Assembly: GCA_030066195.1 (NCBI GenBank)
Contig: JASJCB010000043.1
Location: 1 to 64,000, forward strand
Source: Acidobacteriota bacterium
GTDB lineage: Bacteria; Acidobacteriota; Holophagae; Acanthopleuribacterales; Acanthopleuribacteraceae
Direction: 5' to 3'
DNA: 64,000 bases
In this document: positions 37,890 to 48,200 of the stretch, piece by piece
How positions within the stretch are numbered: the first letter of the stretch is position 1
Layout: the number at the start of each line of letters is the position of its first letter
The notes under the pieces: generated by a model
Told to the model about the DNA's origin: nothing
The model's input: only the letters and a program-made list of their open reading frames with translations
Databases searched by the model: none
Program-made: the position numbers and the translations under genes

Positions 37890-39940
37890 CCTTTCGACTC
37901 CCTTTCACGCACATAACCCTTGAGGTCTTTTTGGTCTTCAACTCTACCGATACTGGAGGATTTGGCGATTTGAAGGGCCACCTGAGCCCTGAGGGCATTG
38001 CTTAAGCTGTTGACTTTCGAGGTATCGCCGGCTTCATAAGCGCTCCGCAGATTGGCAACCCCTCGAGCCAGTTCACGGGTTGCCTCCATATCAGCACCCT
38101 GCATGACCCGTTCGGCCATGAAAAGCTGGCTGGCCACCCCGGAACCTATGAGCTTGTGTTGCAGCAGTCTGACTGCCTTATCGCCCGCGACGCGGTTTTC
38201 GTTTGCTAGAGCATCCTCTCCCAGGGCCAGTGCTTCGCCAATTTCCTGGCGATTTTCTTCATCGATGTAGTCACCGTAGGTACCCAGAAAGTGCTGCATT
38301 GCCCGAATGGCAGGTTGAAGCTCCTCGCGCCAGTCATCGGCCAAGCTCTCCTGCTTTTTGGGCTGCTGCACAACTCGCCCGCGACGCAAGCGTTCCTTTT
38401 TGACGATATCGGTGCCCACCACGTGGACGGTAACTGTGAGCACGCGGTTGGCGTCGTAATTAAAAGAAATCTCGACGGGCGTCGTAGCTTGCAGGCCTTC
38501 GGGCAGCGGGAACTCGATGGATCCCTGGAGCGTGTTCAGGCTTGCATTCGGATTGAGGCCCTCGTAGACGGGAACCCGGAGGATTTTCTGGTTTTCCTCG
38601 GCAAGCTCGAAGGTCCTCCTCTTGGGCTCCGAGAGCGGGTAATTGGTATTTTTGGGGATGATCGGCACAAATTCGTCCGTATGGTCCCCTTTCACCGCTG
38701 CGATGCCGAGATGCATTGCCGTGACTTCCATGAGCGTGCTTTTATTCGCCGCATCCGTGGCTCCCTCGTCCGTGAGTTCGTAATATTCAGTCAGTATGGC
38801 CGCACCCAAGGCTACACACTCCATGGGATTAACGTGTTTTCTCACCTTTTCCGCACCAAACAGCTCGGAAACAGTATTCTGGACCAAGGGTACCGCGGTC
38901 GAGCCGCCGACCAGGAGGACCCGAGTAATGTCCTCGGTGGTAAGGTTTTGCCTTGCCAATACTTCCTCGGTCAGTTGTATGGTTTGATCGACAAACGGTT
39001 GGATATCTTCTTCGAATGCTTCCCGGGTTATTTCCATCTCGATATCCAGAAGCTGTCCGTCTTCGGTTTTGGTGATCATGGGAGCGATGATTTCCGCGCT
39101 ATCTTGGACTGTGAGCGCTTTTTTTAATTCTTCGGCCTTTTCCTTGGCCACGCCCAAAAAGCGCCTGTCTTTAGAGGGATCGTAGTCTTCCTCATCGATC
39201 AGCCAATTGATCATCCTCTGGACGACCATCTTGTCGAAATCATCGCCGCCCAGCCAGGTATTCCCACTAACCTCCAGGACCTGGTATTGACCGCTCACCA
39301 TTTGGATGATCGAAATATCAAAGGTTCCCCCGCCCAGGTCGTAAACCAGCACCCGATGACGTTCTTTTTCTTTGTCGGCTCCAAAAAAGACCGCAGCCGC
39401 AGTGGGCTCGTCTATGATCTTGAGTACTTTGAGGCCGGCCAGTTCACCAGCCTTCCGAGTGGCTTCCCGCTGACGCTCCTGAAAGTAAGCCGGCACGGTG
39501 ATAACCGCGTGGGTCACGGGCTCGCCCAGCGCCAGCTCTGCATCTCTTTTGAGCTTTTCAAGAATCAGGGCCGATATCTCGACGGGCGTGTAGGGTTTTC
39601 CACCCAACAGGACCTTGACCCCCTGGTCGTCGGAGTCCTCGGGAGGATCGGCAAGACGATAGCTCACCTTCTTCGCAATGTCCTCTAACTGTTCCTCACC
39701 ATAGAGCGAACCCATTAACCTCTTGATGGAAAAGATCGTGTTTACGGGGTCCTTGGCTGCATAGGAGCGGGCCTGACGGCCCACGACGATTTCCCCTTCA
39801 TTAGTTTTGCGCTTTTTGCGGTAGCTGACGACGGATGGGGTTAGGCTTTCGTTTTCCCGGTTGACCAGGATCCTGGTTTCACCGCCCCCAACCGCCATCA
39901 AAGAATTAGTCGTTCCCAGATCAATGCCTATCGCTTTCAT
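37886..39940 (-). CDS. dnaK: Hsp70 chaperone (DnaK family), locus-specific copy
   Basis: A 684-aa Hsp70 with the normal nucleotide-binding domain: MKAIGIDLGTTNSLMAV, VPAYFQERQREATRKAGELA, IIDEPTAAAVFF, VYDLGGGTFDISI, LLVGGSTAVPLVQ. A substrate-binding beta domain and helical lid follow (GLNPNASLNTLQGSIEFPLP region). It lacks the standard C-terminal EEVD-like tail and has an unusual lid sequence, so it is unlikely to be the housekeeping DnaK. GGAGG is 8 nt before ATG 39940. It overlaps the GrpE-like gene (20 nt) and the Hsp70-like gene (4 nt). It probably powers or gates the CHAT protease encoded upstream. Confidence 0.9.
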   Translation of the reverse strand: MKAIGIDLGTTNSLMAVGGGETRILVNRENESLTPSVVSYRKKRKTNEGEIVVGRQARSYAAKDPVNTIFSIKRLMGSLYGEEQLEDIAKKVSYRLADPPEDSDDQGVKVLLGGKPYTPVEISALILEKLKRDAELALGEPVTHAVITVPAYFQERQREATRKAGELAGLKVLKIIDEPTAAAVFFGADKEKERHRVLVYDLGGGTFDISIIQMVSGQYQVLEVSGNTWLGGDDFDKMVVQRMINWLIDEEDYDPSKDRRFLGVAKEKAEELKKALTVQDSAEIIAPMITKTEDGQLLDIEMEITREAFEEDIQPFVDQTIQLTEEVLARQNLTTEDITRVLLVGGSTAVPLVQNTVSELFGAEKVRKHVNPMECVALGAAILTEYYELTDEGATDAANKSTLMEVTAMHLGIAAVKGDHTDEFVPIIPKNTNYPLSEPKRRTFELAEENQKILRVPVYEGLNPNASLNTLQGSIEFPLPEGLQATTPVEISFNYDANRVLTVTVHVVGTDIVKKERLRRGRVVQQPKKQESLADDWREELQPAIRAMQHFLGTYGDYIDEENRQEIGEALALGEDALANENRVAGDKAVRLLQHKLIGSGVASQLFMAERVMQGADMEATRELARGVANLRSAYEAGDTSKVNSLSNALRAQVALQIAKSSSIGRVEDQKDLKGYVRERESKG

Positions 39941-40385
39941 GATCATCGCCTCCATCAATTTTCGACACTACGACTTTTGATCGTCTCAACAGTCGTCCAT
40001 TCAAGGTATATCCGCACATGATTTCATCGAGCACGATATCGTCTTTACCGCTTGGCTTCGTCACTGTCGAGGCGACCTCATGCAGCCTCAGGTCGAGTAA
40101 TTCCCCTCGGGCCTTTATTGGCACAACACCTACTCCGGCCAGGATTTGAAGCGCTCTTCGGTGCAAGATCTGAACATTTTTCGTCGGAGCCCGGTCGACG
40201 CCCTCTGCCTGCAAATCTCGGCAATAAGCTACCAACCTCTCCAGGTGATCGACCACTTCTAGAAAACCCGCCAGGATGCTCTCCACCTCCCGGTAGTGCT
40301 TCTGATCTCGTTCGGCCGAAGCAGCCTCCTGACTCATCAGCTCCAAGAGCTTTTCGGGATTGGCAAACAGATCGGCGTCAATCAT
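39921..40385 (-). CDS. GrpE-like nucleotide-exchange factor, locus-specific
   Basis: A 154-aa protein with the GrpE layout: a long helix (about 5-60, KHYREVESILAGFLEVVDHLERLVAY), then a compact beta domain with VVPIKARGELLDLRLHEV and the family's end pattern DIVLDEIMCGYTLNGRLLRRSKVVVSK (here in two parts, EIMCGYTLNGRLLRRSKVVV). GrpE releases ADP from DnaK. ATG 40385 is inside the end of the 40378-40857 gene (8-nt overlap) and its stop lies 20 nt inside dnaK. The tight packing indicates a dedicated GrpE for the neighbouring DnaK; a dnaJ gene is not apparent here. Confidence 0.85.
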   Translation of the reverse strand: MIDADLFANPEKLLELMSQEAASAERDQKHYREVESILAGFLEVVDHLERLVAYCRDLQAEGVDRAPTKNVQILHRRALQILAGVGVVPIKARGELLDLRLHEVASTVTKPSGKDDIVLDEIMCGYTLNGRLLRRSKVVVSKIDGGDDHESDRH

Positions 40386-40857
40386 AATCTCTCCAGATGA
40401 CTGATTCTTCGATGTCGATCGGACCGACATCGGCAGGGCTGGGAGTTCGCGCTGCTACTTCCATTCGGGGGGGAGGATCGGTAGTCCCCTGGGGCGAAGA
40501 GTCGGGTTCGAGCGACGCAAGCACCGGTTCCAGCTTCAACAGCTCGCGAAAGTCGGGCAATGCCACCGGCATTTCCAAATCTTCGAAGACGTTAGGAAAC
40601 CGCGCGAACTTATCCGTAAGCTCATACATCAGGAAATCAATAGCCAGGCGCCGGCGTGGATCCCGTAATTGGTCCCAGGCCGAGCGATCCTCGTGGCTCG
40701 GCCGGCCGCCGCTCATCAGGTCGAAGAGCAGGTCCTTGACCGCCCGTGCGCTCGCCTCCGGATCGATGCCCGAAAAACCGTGCTCCCGGGTTCGTCTGTC
40801 CAAGTGCTCATATGGAAAGGGGCCGTCCCAGGGTAAATCGTGATCTTTGATCCACAT
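40378..40857 (-). CDS. Small acidic protein, possible J-domain-like co-chaperone
   Basis: A 159-aa protein of no certain family. The segment RPSHEDRSAWDQLRDPRRRLAIDFL is reminiscent of the helix III part of J domains (AW..L.DP..R..YD), but the HPD tripeptide needed to stimulate Hsp70 is not present. Residues 105-159 are disordered and Pro-rich. It lies between the CHAT protease gene (24-nt gap) and the GrpE gene (8-nt overlap), which would be the logical place for a chaperone adaptor that links protease and DnaK. Treat the J-like reading as a suggestion only. Confidence 0.6.
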   Translation of the reverse strand: MWIKDHDLPWDGPFPYEHLDRRTREHGFSGIDPEASARAVKDLLFDLMSGGRPSHEDRSAWDQLRDPRRRLAIDFLMYELTDKFARFPNVFEDLEMPVALPDFRELLKLEPVLASLEPDSSPQGTTDPPPRMEVAARTPSPADVGPIDIEESVIWRDYD

Positions 40858-40881
40858 AGTTCACTCCATCAGTGGGTTCAG

Positions 40882-43800
40882 TCATTCAAAAAGCCATTCG
40901 GTATCGGGAACCGTCAGATCCGGAAAACGCTTCAAGGCTTCTTCGAGCGCGCGCCGGGCCTGTTCCAATGACAGATCTTCCGAGGTCACGGCTTGGTGGA
41001 TCCAAGACCGTAAACAATAGGCCAGCCGGACCTTGATTTCATGGTTTTCCATATCCTCGGCGAGGATTTCAGAATAGAGGCCGGCGGCCTCGGCGTAGTT
41101 TTTTGTTGCCTCTTGGATCATGGCATCCACCAACTTATCGCGTTGCGGAGAATTCTCAGCACTCTCATCGATTGCGGTGAGATCACTGACCACTTCGGTA
41201 GAAGCTTCATTGGAAAGCAGCATCTCCTTTACGTGCTCAAGCTCTTTTTCCACGTCAACCAGATCACTGTTTCCCGGGTAGAGCGACAGACCTTTAGCAA
41301 GGTGTCCCTTGGTTTCCTCAAGCAGAGAGTCGGCTCGGTCTTTTTCGCCTCTCATGTGACAATGGGTTGCATACATCATGCTTGCCTGACAGAGATTGAC
41401 GATCACCCTAAGGGAATCGGGAGCAAGCCCAAAGGCATGGAGAGTATCCTGGCGCGCGTCTTCCACGTTGTCATACTCATTGGCCAGATAAACTGCCCGA
41501 TCGAGAACTGCCTTTACCAGGGCATCGCGTATCTCTGCCTTTTCCCAGCCTTCCTGATAGACGGTTTCGAGCAGTTCCACCGCGTCATTGAGCGCTTCGA
41601 GGCGACGCTCCCCTCCGACCGAGGTCAGGTTGCCGGCACGACCCAGGGCCATGTCCCGAATTTCTCCGAGCGTTTGGTTGCGCTTCTCGGATGGAGAGGC
41701 AGCCAGGGCAGCCCGCCAGTGGGTGATGGCCTGGTCGATCTCGGCCGGTACCGCCGAGACGGCCTTCAAGGCCAGGTTCAGGTGAGCTTCGGTCCACAGG
41801 GCAAGTGCTTCCCGCTTCAGAAAGCGCGCTCCCTGAGAGCGACCCGCAAAAGCGGGATTGCGTGTGCGGAAACAGGGGCAAGATTCGGCGGGAGTACACA
41901 AAGCCTCCTTCCTGCTCCGGCGAACTGCACAGCGGGTGTCGTTTTTCTCGAATAGCTCGCAACGTGGGCCGCTCAGGTGGGCAACGGCCTCTGCGTAGCG
42001 TCCTTCCTCGAAGAGGACAGTGGCGCCGGCCAAGTCGCTGAAATAGCGAAGAAAGCGCCGCTGCCAACTGGTTTTCTCCGCCAGGCCATTCTTGTCCAGG
42101 GTTGAGGAAAACCGAATGATGTCCTCGACCAGATCCAGCTCTCGGGCTGCCGAAAAGCCGACAATGACCTTGCGACCACCAATCCGGGAAACAGGCAATC
42201 CCTCTCCAGTTTGGACCGCGCGTGCGCCGTTGACCTCGGCTTGAAAAGCGATGTCCATATCGGGCCATACCTCGCTGGCGGACCTCATGCGTTCGAGCCA
42301 GGAAAGCCGCAGGCGGATGCGGGCGTCCTGAATCAGGTCGTTGCCTATCTGCTGGCCGTAAATCTGATCACGAGTCCGGTACCACGCTTGCCAGAACCGG
42401 TCATCAGCGAAGACCGGGCCCCAGCCCCAAATGAGGTGCTCCCATGCCCTGACCAGGTCATCCTCGTCGCCGGCGTTCATCTCGAGCCAGTGAATCTTGG
42501 CAGCAGCCGCGAGCCCCAAATGGTGAAAAAAACCGATATGGGCAGGGTCGACTTTCACCCTTTGTAGGAAGAAGGTTATCGCGGCATCGTAATTTCTCAT
42601 CAGCGCACGGAAAACCCCGCCGTCCTCACCCAATTCGCGAACAATTTCCCGGTTGTCAATGCCGGGCTGGACACCTTCCTCTACCGAGCAGAGTCGTTTG
42701 GCCAGTGCACCGGCGCGATCCTTGTCCTCGATGGTATACAGATAGAAATCCACCGTGAGTCGCTGGGGTATTTTGCGCAGGGCGTCATAGGCATTCTTTT
42801 CCTTATGGTCCAGCTCGCGAATCTCTTTACAGGCTTCCATCGTGCTTTCGGGCGATATCTCGGGAAAGGCCTTGTAAGGGCTTTCACCACCTTCCCAGGG
42901 AACAACGGGGTCGGCAAGCAGGCGACCGGAAGCCATGGTCTTCAGCACGGGCACCACCCTACGGGCGGTGATACACCAACGTTGCCACTTATTCACGCGG
43001 GGATCTTTCTTAATGGGAATTTTTCCCAATTGCTTCTTTGCCTTGTCCCAGGACTCCGTGGAAAGTAACGAGATTGCCTTGCGCCAGCTATCGCATGCCC
43101 GAGCATAGCGATGATTGCCAAGCTTTTTGAAGATTTTCCCGGAGTCGGTAAACATGCCCTGGTCGTAAAGCGTTAGGGCCCGTTGGTTGAGGAAGTCGTT
43201 CTGAAGCACCAGTATCTTGTCCCGGACCTCGGCAAAACCGGGTGTTTTGGATGTGACTGCGGTTGGGTTGCTCGCTTTCGCGCTTTCATCGATCAGCGCA
43301 TCCAATTCTTGTTGTAGCGTTTCGAGCCCGTCCAGATCAACAGTCCTTGCTTCGATGATTTTCTCCACTTTCGACCCGATCGAGAGCACGCGAGCAGCGG
43401 CATTCAAATCAGGGGGTCCCTGTTCGGGCGCAATCATTCCCAGGTGCTTACAGGCTTGGCCAAATTTTCCTTTTGCATACAGGCTCATGGCTTTCTCGAG
43501 GTTGTAGGCCGTGTCCTTCATCTTTTTTAGCGCCCCTGCTTGCGAGCTACCCTCAGGTAATGTTGTACCTTTTACTGCGGAGAGGAACTCCGACCAAGAG
43601 CTGCTACGTAACGTATTATCGAGCCTTTCCACCAAGCGTACAGCTTCTTTTTCCAGTCCGGCCTTTTCCCGCAAAAAGTCAAAGCCGAAGCGGCGATTGG
43701 GCGATGTTTCGCCCTCACCGATTTTAGCTCCGGCACGGCTCAATTCCCCGGCTCGGTCGTAATCTCCCAGATCAAATGCCCGCACTGCCTCGATCGCCGT

Positions 43801-45225
43801 GACCAGCTCTTGAAAAGCCGGGCTTTCATTGTCTCGAAGCGTCATTTCCGCATCCGGATAAGCAGGAGCGAGTGTTGCGAGATTCGCAAGTAATTTGTAA
43901 AAGGGCGCTTCTTTAGCGTCCTGTTGGAGCTGCGTCCACATCTGATAGAAGGCCCAGGCTGCTTCGGTTTTTTTGCGTACCTCCTTGACACTTACCGCTG
44001 TGTCTTCCTGCATGTTGTCAAATTTCTGGGAGATCAGTCGGGTCGTGTTCAGAGCCGCCTCTAAGTGACCCTGACGGAAAAGCGAGCGCGTGTGTTGCAA
44101 GAGCTCCTCTGCCGACCACTCCAGGCCGAAGAGATCGCCGTCCCGAGTCGCCATGTATAGGACCGGTGTGGCCCATTCGGGCGTTCCTCTGATTTCCCGT
44201 CGTAGGTGCAGACGTGTCATGGTCATGGCCTCATCGATCGGCCAGCCCATTGCCAGTTGGCTGTAGAAATGTTTGGCGAATTCGATCGCCGCCAGGTTGG
44301 TGATTTTGTATTGCATGGCCACCACCGCGGGAATATTCAGGGTGAAAATCCCCATGGCGACCGCCGAAAAAAGATCAGCCTCGCTGCCTCTGCTTCCCTG
44401 ACAGGCATTCAAGGTGACCAACCTCAAGGTGGGAATACCGGCAAGATAACCCCGCAGTACGTCCCCATGTGCCGGACCATCTTCCAAATAGAGAAAACCT
44501 CGCCCTTCATCTGCATCATAACCACCGTGGCAAATCATGTGAAGAATGTGCGGCCTAAAGACTCTTGCTCTTTCGATTAGTGCCGCCACGGTAACCCCCT
44601 TTTCCAGGATGCTGACCTGGATTCCCGGTAGGTTCGCGGACTGTAGCAAGGCCGCGATCTCTTGACCCGCATTGAGATCAGGCATGTTGTCAGGTTGGGC
44701 CACGGCCATCAGGATACGTAATGGCGGGCTAATCGCCTCCGGTCTCGGCAAATAGTCTTGCCGGTCTTGGGAACTGGAGCTGATCGTGCGCACCAATGTC
44801 AAATCACCAAAGGCGGAGAGGTGATCCTTGATGGGAAGATCATTGAAGTACATGGCCTCGAAGGGATAGCGGCCGAGGCTTTGTTGCTGTTCGTCGAGCC
44901 GGATGCGTATTCTAAGCCCTTTTTCCTGGCTCCGAGCATGATTATGTCGTTCAATGAATATATCTTTGAGCTGGTTACAAAACAATCCATCGAAAATATC
45001 TTCCCCATATTTTTTTAGCAAACGACGGGAATCTTCTTCCGTGCTGCGTAATTTGACGGCTTCCTGTGCTGAGAGTACGGCATCCTTCTCGATTTTGTCG
45101 TTGAGCCTCTCAAGATCGTTATCGGAAAGGGTCAGGCGCAGTGGTCTCGGCCGAACGCCCGGTAAATGGACAAGAATCTCAGCTCCAACAGAGTAGATAT
45201 CGAGGGTGAAATCATCAAACTGCAT
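40882..45225 (-). CDS. CHAT-domain caspase-like protease fused to TPR/helical array
   Basis: A 1447-aa protein. Residues about 165-370 are a CHAT (clan CD, caspase/HetF-type) protease: the catalytic His is in PHILHMICHGGYD (His233) and the catalytic Cys in LRLVTLNACQGSRG (Cys275), both in the expected strand-end positions, with the following EADLFSAVAMGIFTLNIPAVV typical of the family. The N-terminal ~160 residues are a beta-rich presenting domain often seen before CHAT. The remaining ~1050 residues are TPR-like helices plus a Cys-rich patch near 1130-1160 (CELFEKNDTRC, CTPAESCPC) that could bind zinc. The C-terminal half aligns with that of the next upstream gene. Probable effector protease; substrate unknown. 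Confidence 0.9.
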   Translation of the reverse strand: MQFDDFTLDIYSVGAEILVHLPGVRPRPLRLTLSDNDLERLNDKIEKDAVLSAQEAVKLRSTEEDSRRLLKKYGEDIFDGLFCNQLKDIFIERHNHARSQEKGLRIRIRLDEQQQSLGRYPFEAMYFNDLPIKDHLSAFGDLTLVRTISSSSQDRQDYLPRPEAISPPLRILMAVAQPDNMPDLNAGQEIAALLQSANLPGIQVSILEKGVTVAALIERARVFRPHILHMICHGGYDADEGRGFLYLEDGPAHGDVLRGYLAGIPTLRLVTLNACQGSRGSEADLFSAVAMGIFTLNIPAVVAMQYKITNLAAIEFAKHFYSQLAMGWPIDEAMTMTRLHLRREIRGTPEWATPVLYMATRDGDLFGLEWSAEELLQHTRSLFRQGHLEAALNTTRLISQKFDNMQEDTAVSVKEVRKKTEAAWAFYQMWTQLQQDAKEAPFYKLLANLATLAPAYPDAEMTLRDNESPAFQELVTAIEAVRAFDLGDYDRAGELSRAGAKIGEGETSPNRRFGFDFLREKAGLEKEAVRLVERLDNTLRSSSWSEFLSAVKGTTLPEGSSQAGALKKMKDTAYNLEKAMSLYAKGKFGQACKHLGMIAPEQGPPDLNAAARVLSIGSKVEKIIEARTVDLDGLETLQQELDALIDESAKASNPTAVTSKTPGFAEVRDKILVLQNDFLNQRALTLYDQGMFTDSGKIFKKLGNHRYARACDSWRKAISLLSTESWDKAKKQLGKIPIKKDPRVNKWQRWCITARRVVPVLKTMASGRLLADPVVPWEGGESPYKAFPEISPESTMEACKEIRELDHKEKNAYDALRKIPQRLTVDFYLYTIEDKDRAGALAKRLCSVEEGVQPGIDNREIVRELGEDGGVFRALMRNYDAAITFFLQRVKVDPAHIGFFHHLGLAAAAKIHWLEMNAGDEDDLVRAWEHLIWGWGPVFADDRFWQAWYRTRDQIYGQQIGNDLIQDARIRLRLSWLERMRSASEVWPDMDIAFQAEVNGARAVQTGEGLPVSRIGGRKVIVGFSAARELDLVEDIIRFSSTLDKNGLAEKTSWQRRFLRYFSDLAGATVLFEEGRYAEAVAHLSGPRCELFEKNDTRCAVRRSRKEALCTPAESCPCFRTRNPAFAGRSQGARFLKREALALWTEAHLNLALKAVSAVPAEIDQAITHWRAALAASPSEKRNQTLGEIRDMALGRAGNLTSVGGERRLEALNDAVELLETVYQEGWEKAEIRDALVKAVLDRAVYLANEYDNVEDARQDTLHAFGLAPDSLRVIVNLCQASMMYATHCHMRGEKDRADSLLEETKGHLAKGLSLYPGNSDLVDVEKELEHVKEMLLSNEASTEVVSDLTAIDESAENSPQRDKLVDAMIQEATKNYAEAAGLYSEILAEDMENHEIKVRLAYCLRSWIHQAVTSEDLSLEQARRALEEALKRFPDLTVPDTEWLFE

Positions 45226-45287
45226 GAAAGCCCTACCTCGCTAGCGATTCCCGGTCTGCTCACCTTTTGCTAATCTTCGATTATAAC

Positions 45288-48200
45288 TTATTTTTCTTCC
45301 TGGTTTAGGTTGGCGTTGCGAATAAGCTCGAGCAGGGCTATCAACCCCTCGGAGCTATCTCCGGACGTCAGTGCATGCATGGCTCTCGCCTGTCTCAACA
45401 TTTCCCTGGTTTCCTCGCTGTCCGGCTCCAATTCCAGGGCTTTTTCCAAATCACGGATCCCTTCCTCCAAATTGCCTCTGTTGACTTTTTCTACACCCCG
45501 GTTGTGGTAAAAAGCTGAGCGTTTGCGATTCTGGAGGGAATCTCCAAGGATTCTCCCGAACAATTCCATGGGATCTACATCGTCCGGTTCCTGAAGACTT
45601 ACCAAAGCCAACCGGATATCGAGAGCCGAGATCAATTCCTGCAGGTCCTGGTCATGGGGATCATCGCGAAGCTGCTCGTGAGCGATTTTCAAGGCTTCCT
45701 CGAGCAGGGGTCCGGACTTGCCGGGCGAAGAGGAGTGAACCTGATCAGCCCGGCCCAGGAGAGCCCTGATCAGGTTCTTGTTGATGTGGGTCGAGTGGGG
45801 ATTCAACTTGCGGGCGGACCTCAAATTTCTGACGGCTTTCTGCCACTTCTCTTGGTTACCCGCCATAACGCCCAGATTGGCATACGAGGAGGCAAGCATG
45901 CCTTCCAGCTTCGAGCTGGTGTAAAGTCCCCGCACCCCTGTCAGGATCTTTATGGCTTCCTGTTCGCGATCTTTGTCGATCAGCACTTTGGCGCGACCCA
46001 GTGCGGTTTGCTCGATGCTCGACCCGATTTCCTCCTGGCGGCCGATCTTGCGGGCCAGCTTCATCGCCTGACGCCAATGGGCCAGCGCCTGGACGGGACC
46101 CTGATCGGTTTTGGCGATGTAGCGAGATCCAACCTCGGTGCAAAGTTCCATCTCGAAGGTCGCAACAATCTTTTGAAATACCTCTATACCTGTATCCCCG
46201 CTAAAAGCCGGATAACCCGTAAGAGGTGGGCCCACTTTTGCATCCTTACGGCATTGTACCCATTTCAAGGCCTCCTCCGGGCGATCTTGTTTGCGCAGAA
46301 CGGCGGCAATCCGCAAGCCCGAGAACATGTAGGCGATTTCCTGCACCACGTCGGGCTCCACACCCTCTTCATCCTGGTCATCCTGGATAAGCTGCAACAA
46401 CCTTAATAACGGCGGCCCCTCATCCAATACAGAAGTCTTGGTCCGCGTGTGGGTTTGCAGCGAGTCAAAGAATTCGGCGAAGGGTTGTTCCAAGCCCATT
46501 ACGCTCACATATTCGGCACCAGCCCATACCATGCGATCCCCCACGGTGAGGCCTCCGTAATCGCAGACCAGTTGTGCGCCGTTCAACTCGGCACGAAACG
46601 CAAGCGGCAAATCGTAGACCGCGCGGGCGACCTCTGACAGGCCTTCTTTCTCGAGAGACTCTTTCCATTGGTAAAGAATCGTTTCATAGTACTTGACGAC
46701 CTGCTCTTTCAATTTTCCGGACGCTTGTGGCATCGCCTCGATTTCATAGGTTTCGAAACGTCTTCCTATCCACTCCCGGAGAAATTCGGGCTGGGTCAGG
46801 GGAATGCCTATAAACGCAATTGAGAGCCTCATTTGCTTCAACATGGCCTTGCTTTCTCTTCGGAGAAAACACCGGGCGGCTTCGGCCAGGTGGAGCAAAC
46901 CGCGGAGCCGGCAAATGTGCGGATCGGCCACTTCGCCCTTCTTGGTCATCCGGCCCAATATCTTGCCGGCTCTTTTTCGATCACCGGTCATGAGGTACCA
47001 GGCAAGCCAATCTTTCCTCGCTTTGGGGAGCCGGGCAACCAGTCCGGCGGCTCCAGGCCAGAGTGTAAAGGCCTGCCGGAGACAGCTTATCATGCCGTCG
47101 CCGTTCCCATCGGCGTGATGGATCAGCGCCTTTTTCACCAACAGCCAGGAAAAGAGGTGGCATTCGGCCGTATGCAGGGGGCGGTTTTTTTGGATCAAGC
47201 CGATCACTTCTAAGGCTTCGGTCAAACAGTTTGCACGTGCAAGATCGGCGGCCCTGTAATAGCGGACGGCATGGTCTTCAGCTGCTATTTCTTCGAGCTT
47301 GTCGCTTTGACCTGCCTTGAAGAGAATAGCCGCCTGGTAACCTCGCTCATGGGGTTCAAGATTCAACTGGGTAAGTCGGCGAGCGGCCGTTTGCCAGTCA
47401 TCCTCCAAAGTTGCCATGATGATCGCTAGCCGAAGGGACGGCTCACCTGCCAACCCGTCTCCGCTCAGCAGATCATGACAGGCCTGACGGTCATCGCGGT
47501 AGAGCGCGCAGAAAGCGCGCACCAAATGGGCAGAAGCGTTGTTTGGATCCGCAGCCGATAGTGACTCCAACTCCCCTACAGCCTCCCGATATTCGCCGAG
47601 AACAGCAAGAATCATCCCGCGGCAGAGCTTCCAGAGCGAGGTGGATGGCTGGTCCAACATGCGAGCTTCCATATCCTCCAGCGACATCAGGGCCGTGTAG
47701 GCGCTGTCCCTGGTGAGCGAAAAAGAGCGCACAATTTGGCGCAGGGCTGCCCACTGAATGATTTCCCAGATTTCTCCAGGCAATTTCTCCGCGGGAAATT
47801 CAGTCCATAGCTCGATTATTTTCAAGGGGTTGTCACGACGATACAGATCGGTGAATAACCATTGTGCAACCGCGCCGAATGTCCGTACCCGCGGCTCTGT
47901 CCATTCTTCAATGGAGAGCCAAGCCCTCAGAGAAGCTTCCGGGTTGCCGGTCTCCAGATAAGCGTTACCCAGGGCAATTCCATAGGTTTCGTCATGGTAT
48001 TCGGACGGGATTTCCTTCAAGACGGGAAGCGCCCATGTCGCCCCCGGTTTTTCGGCAGCCAGCCATATCAGCTGTTGGGCAGCCTGACCGCCGACAACCG
48101 AATCCAGCACAATACCTCTGAAACCAGCGACCGCTTCATCAAGTCGTTGAGCCGCAAGGTCGACGTGCGCCTTCAGGAACTGCCACCTCGGATCATCGTG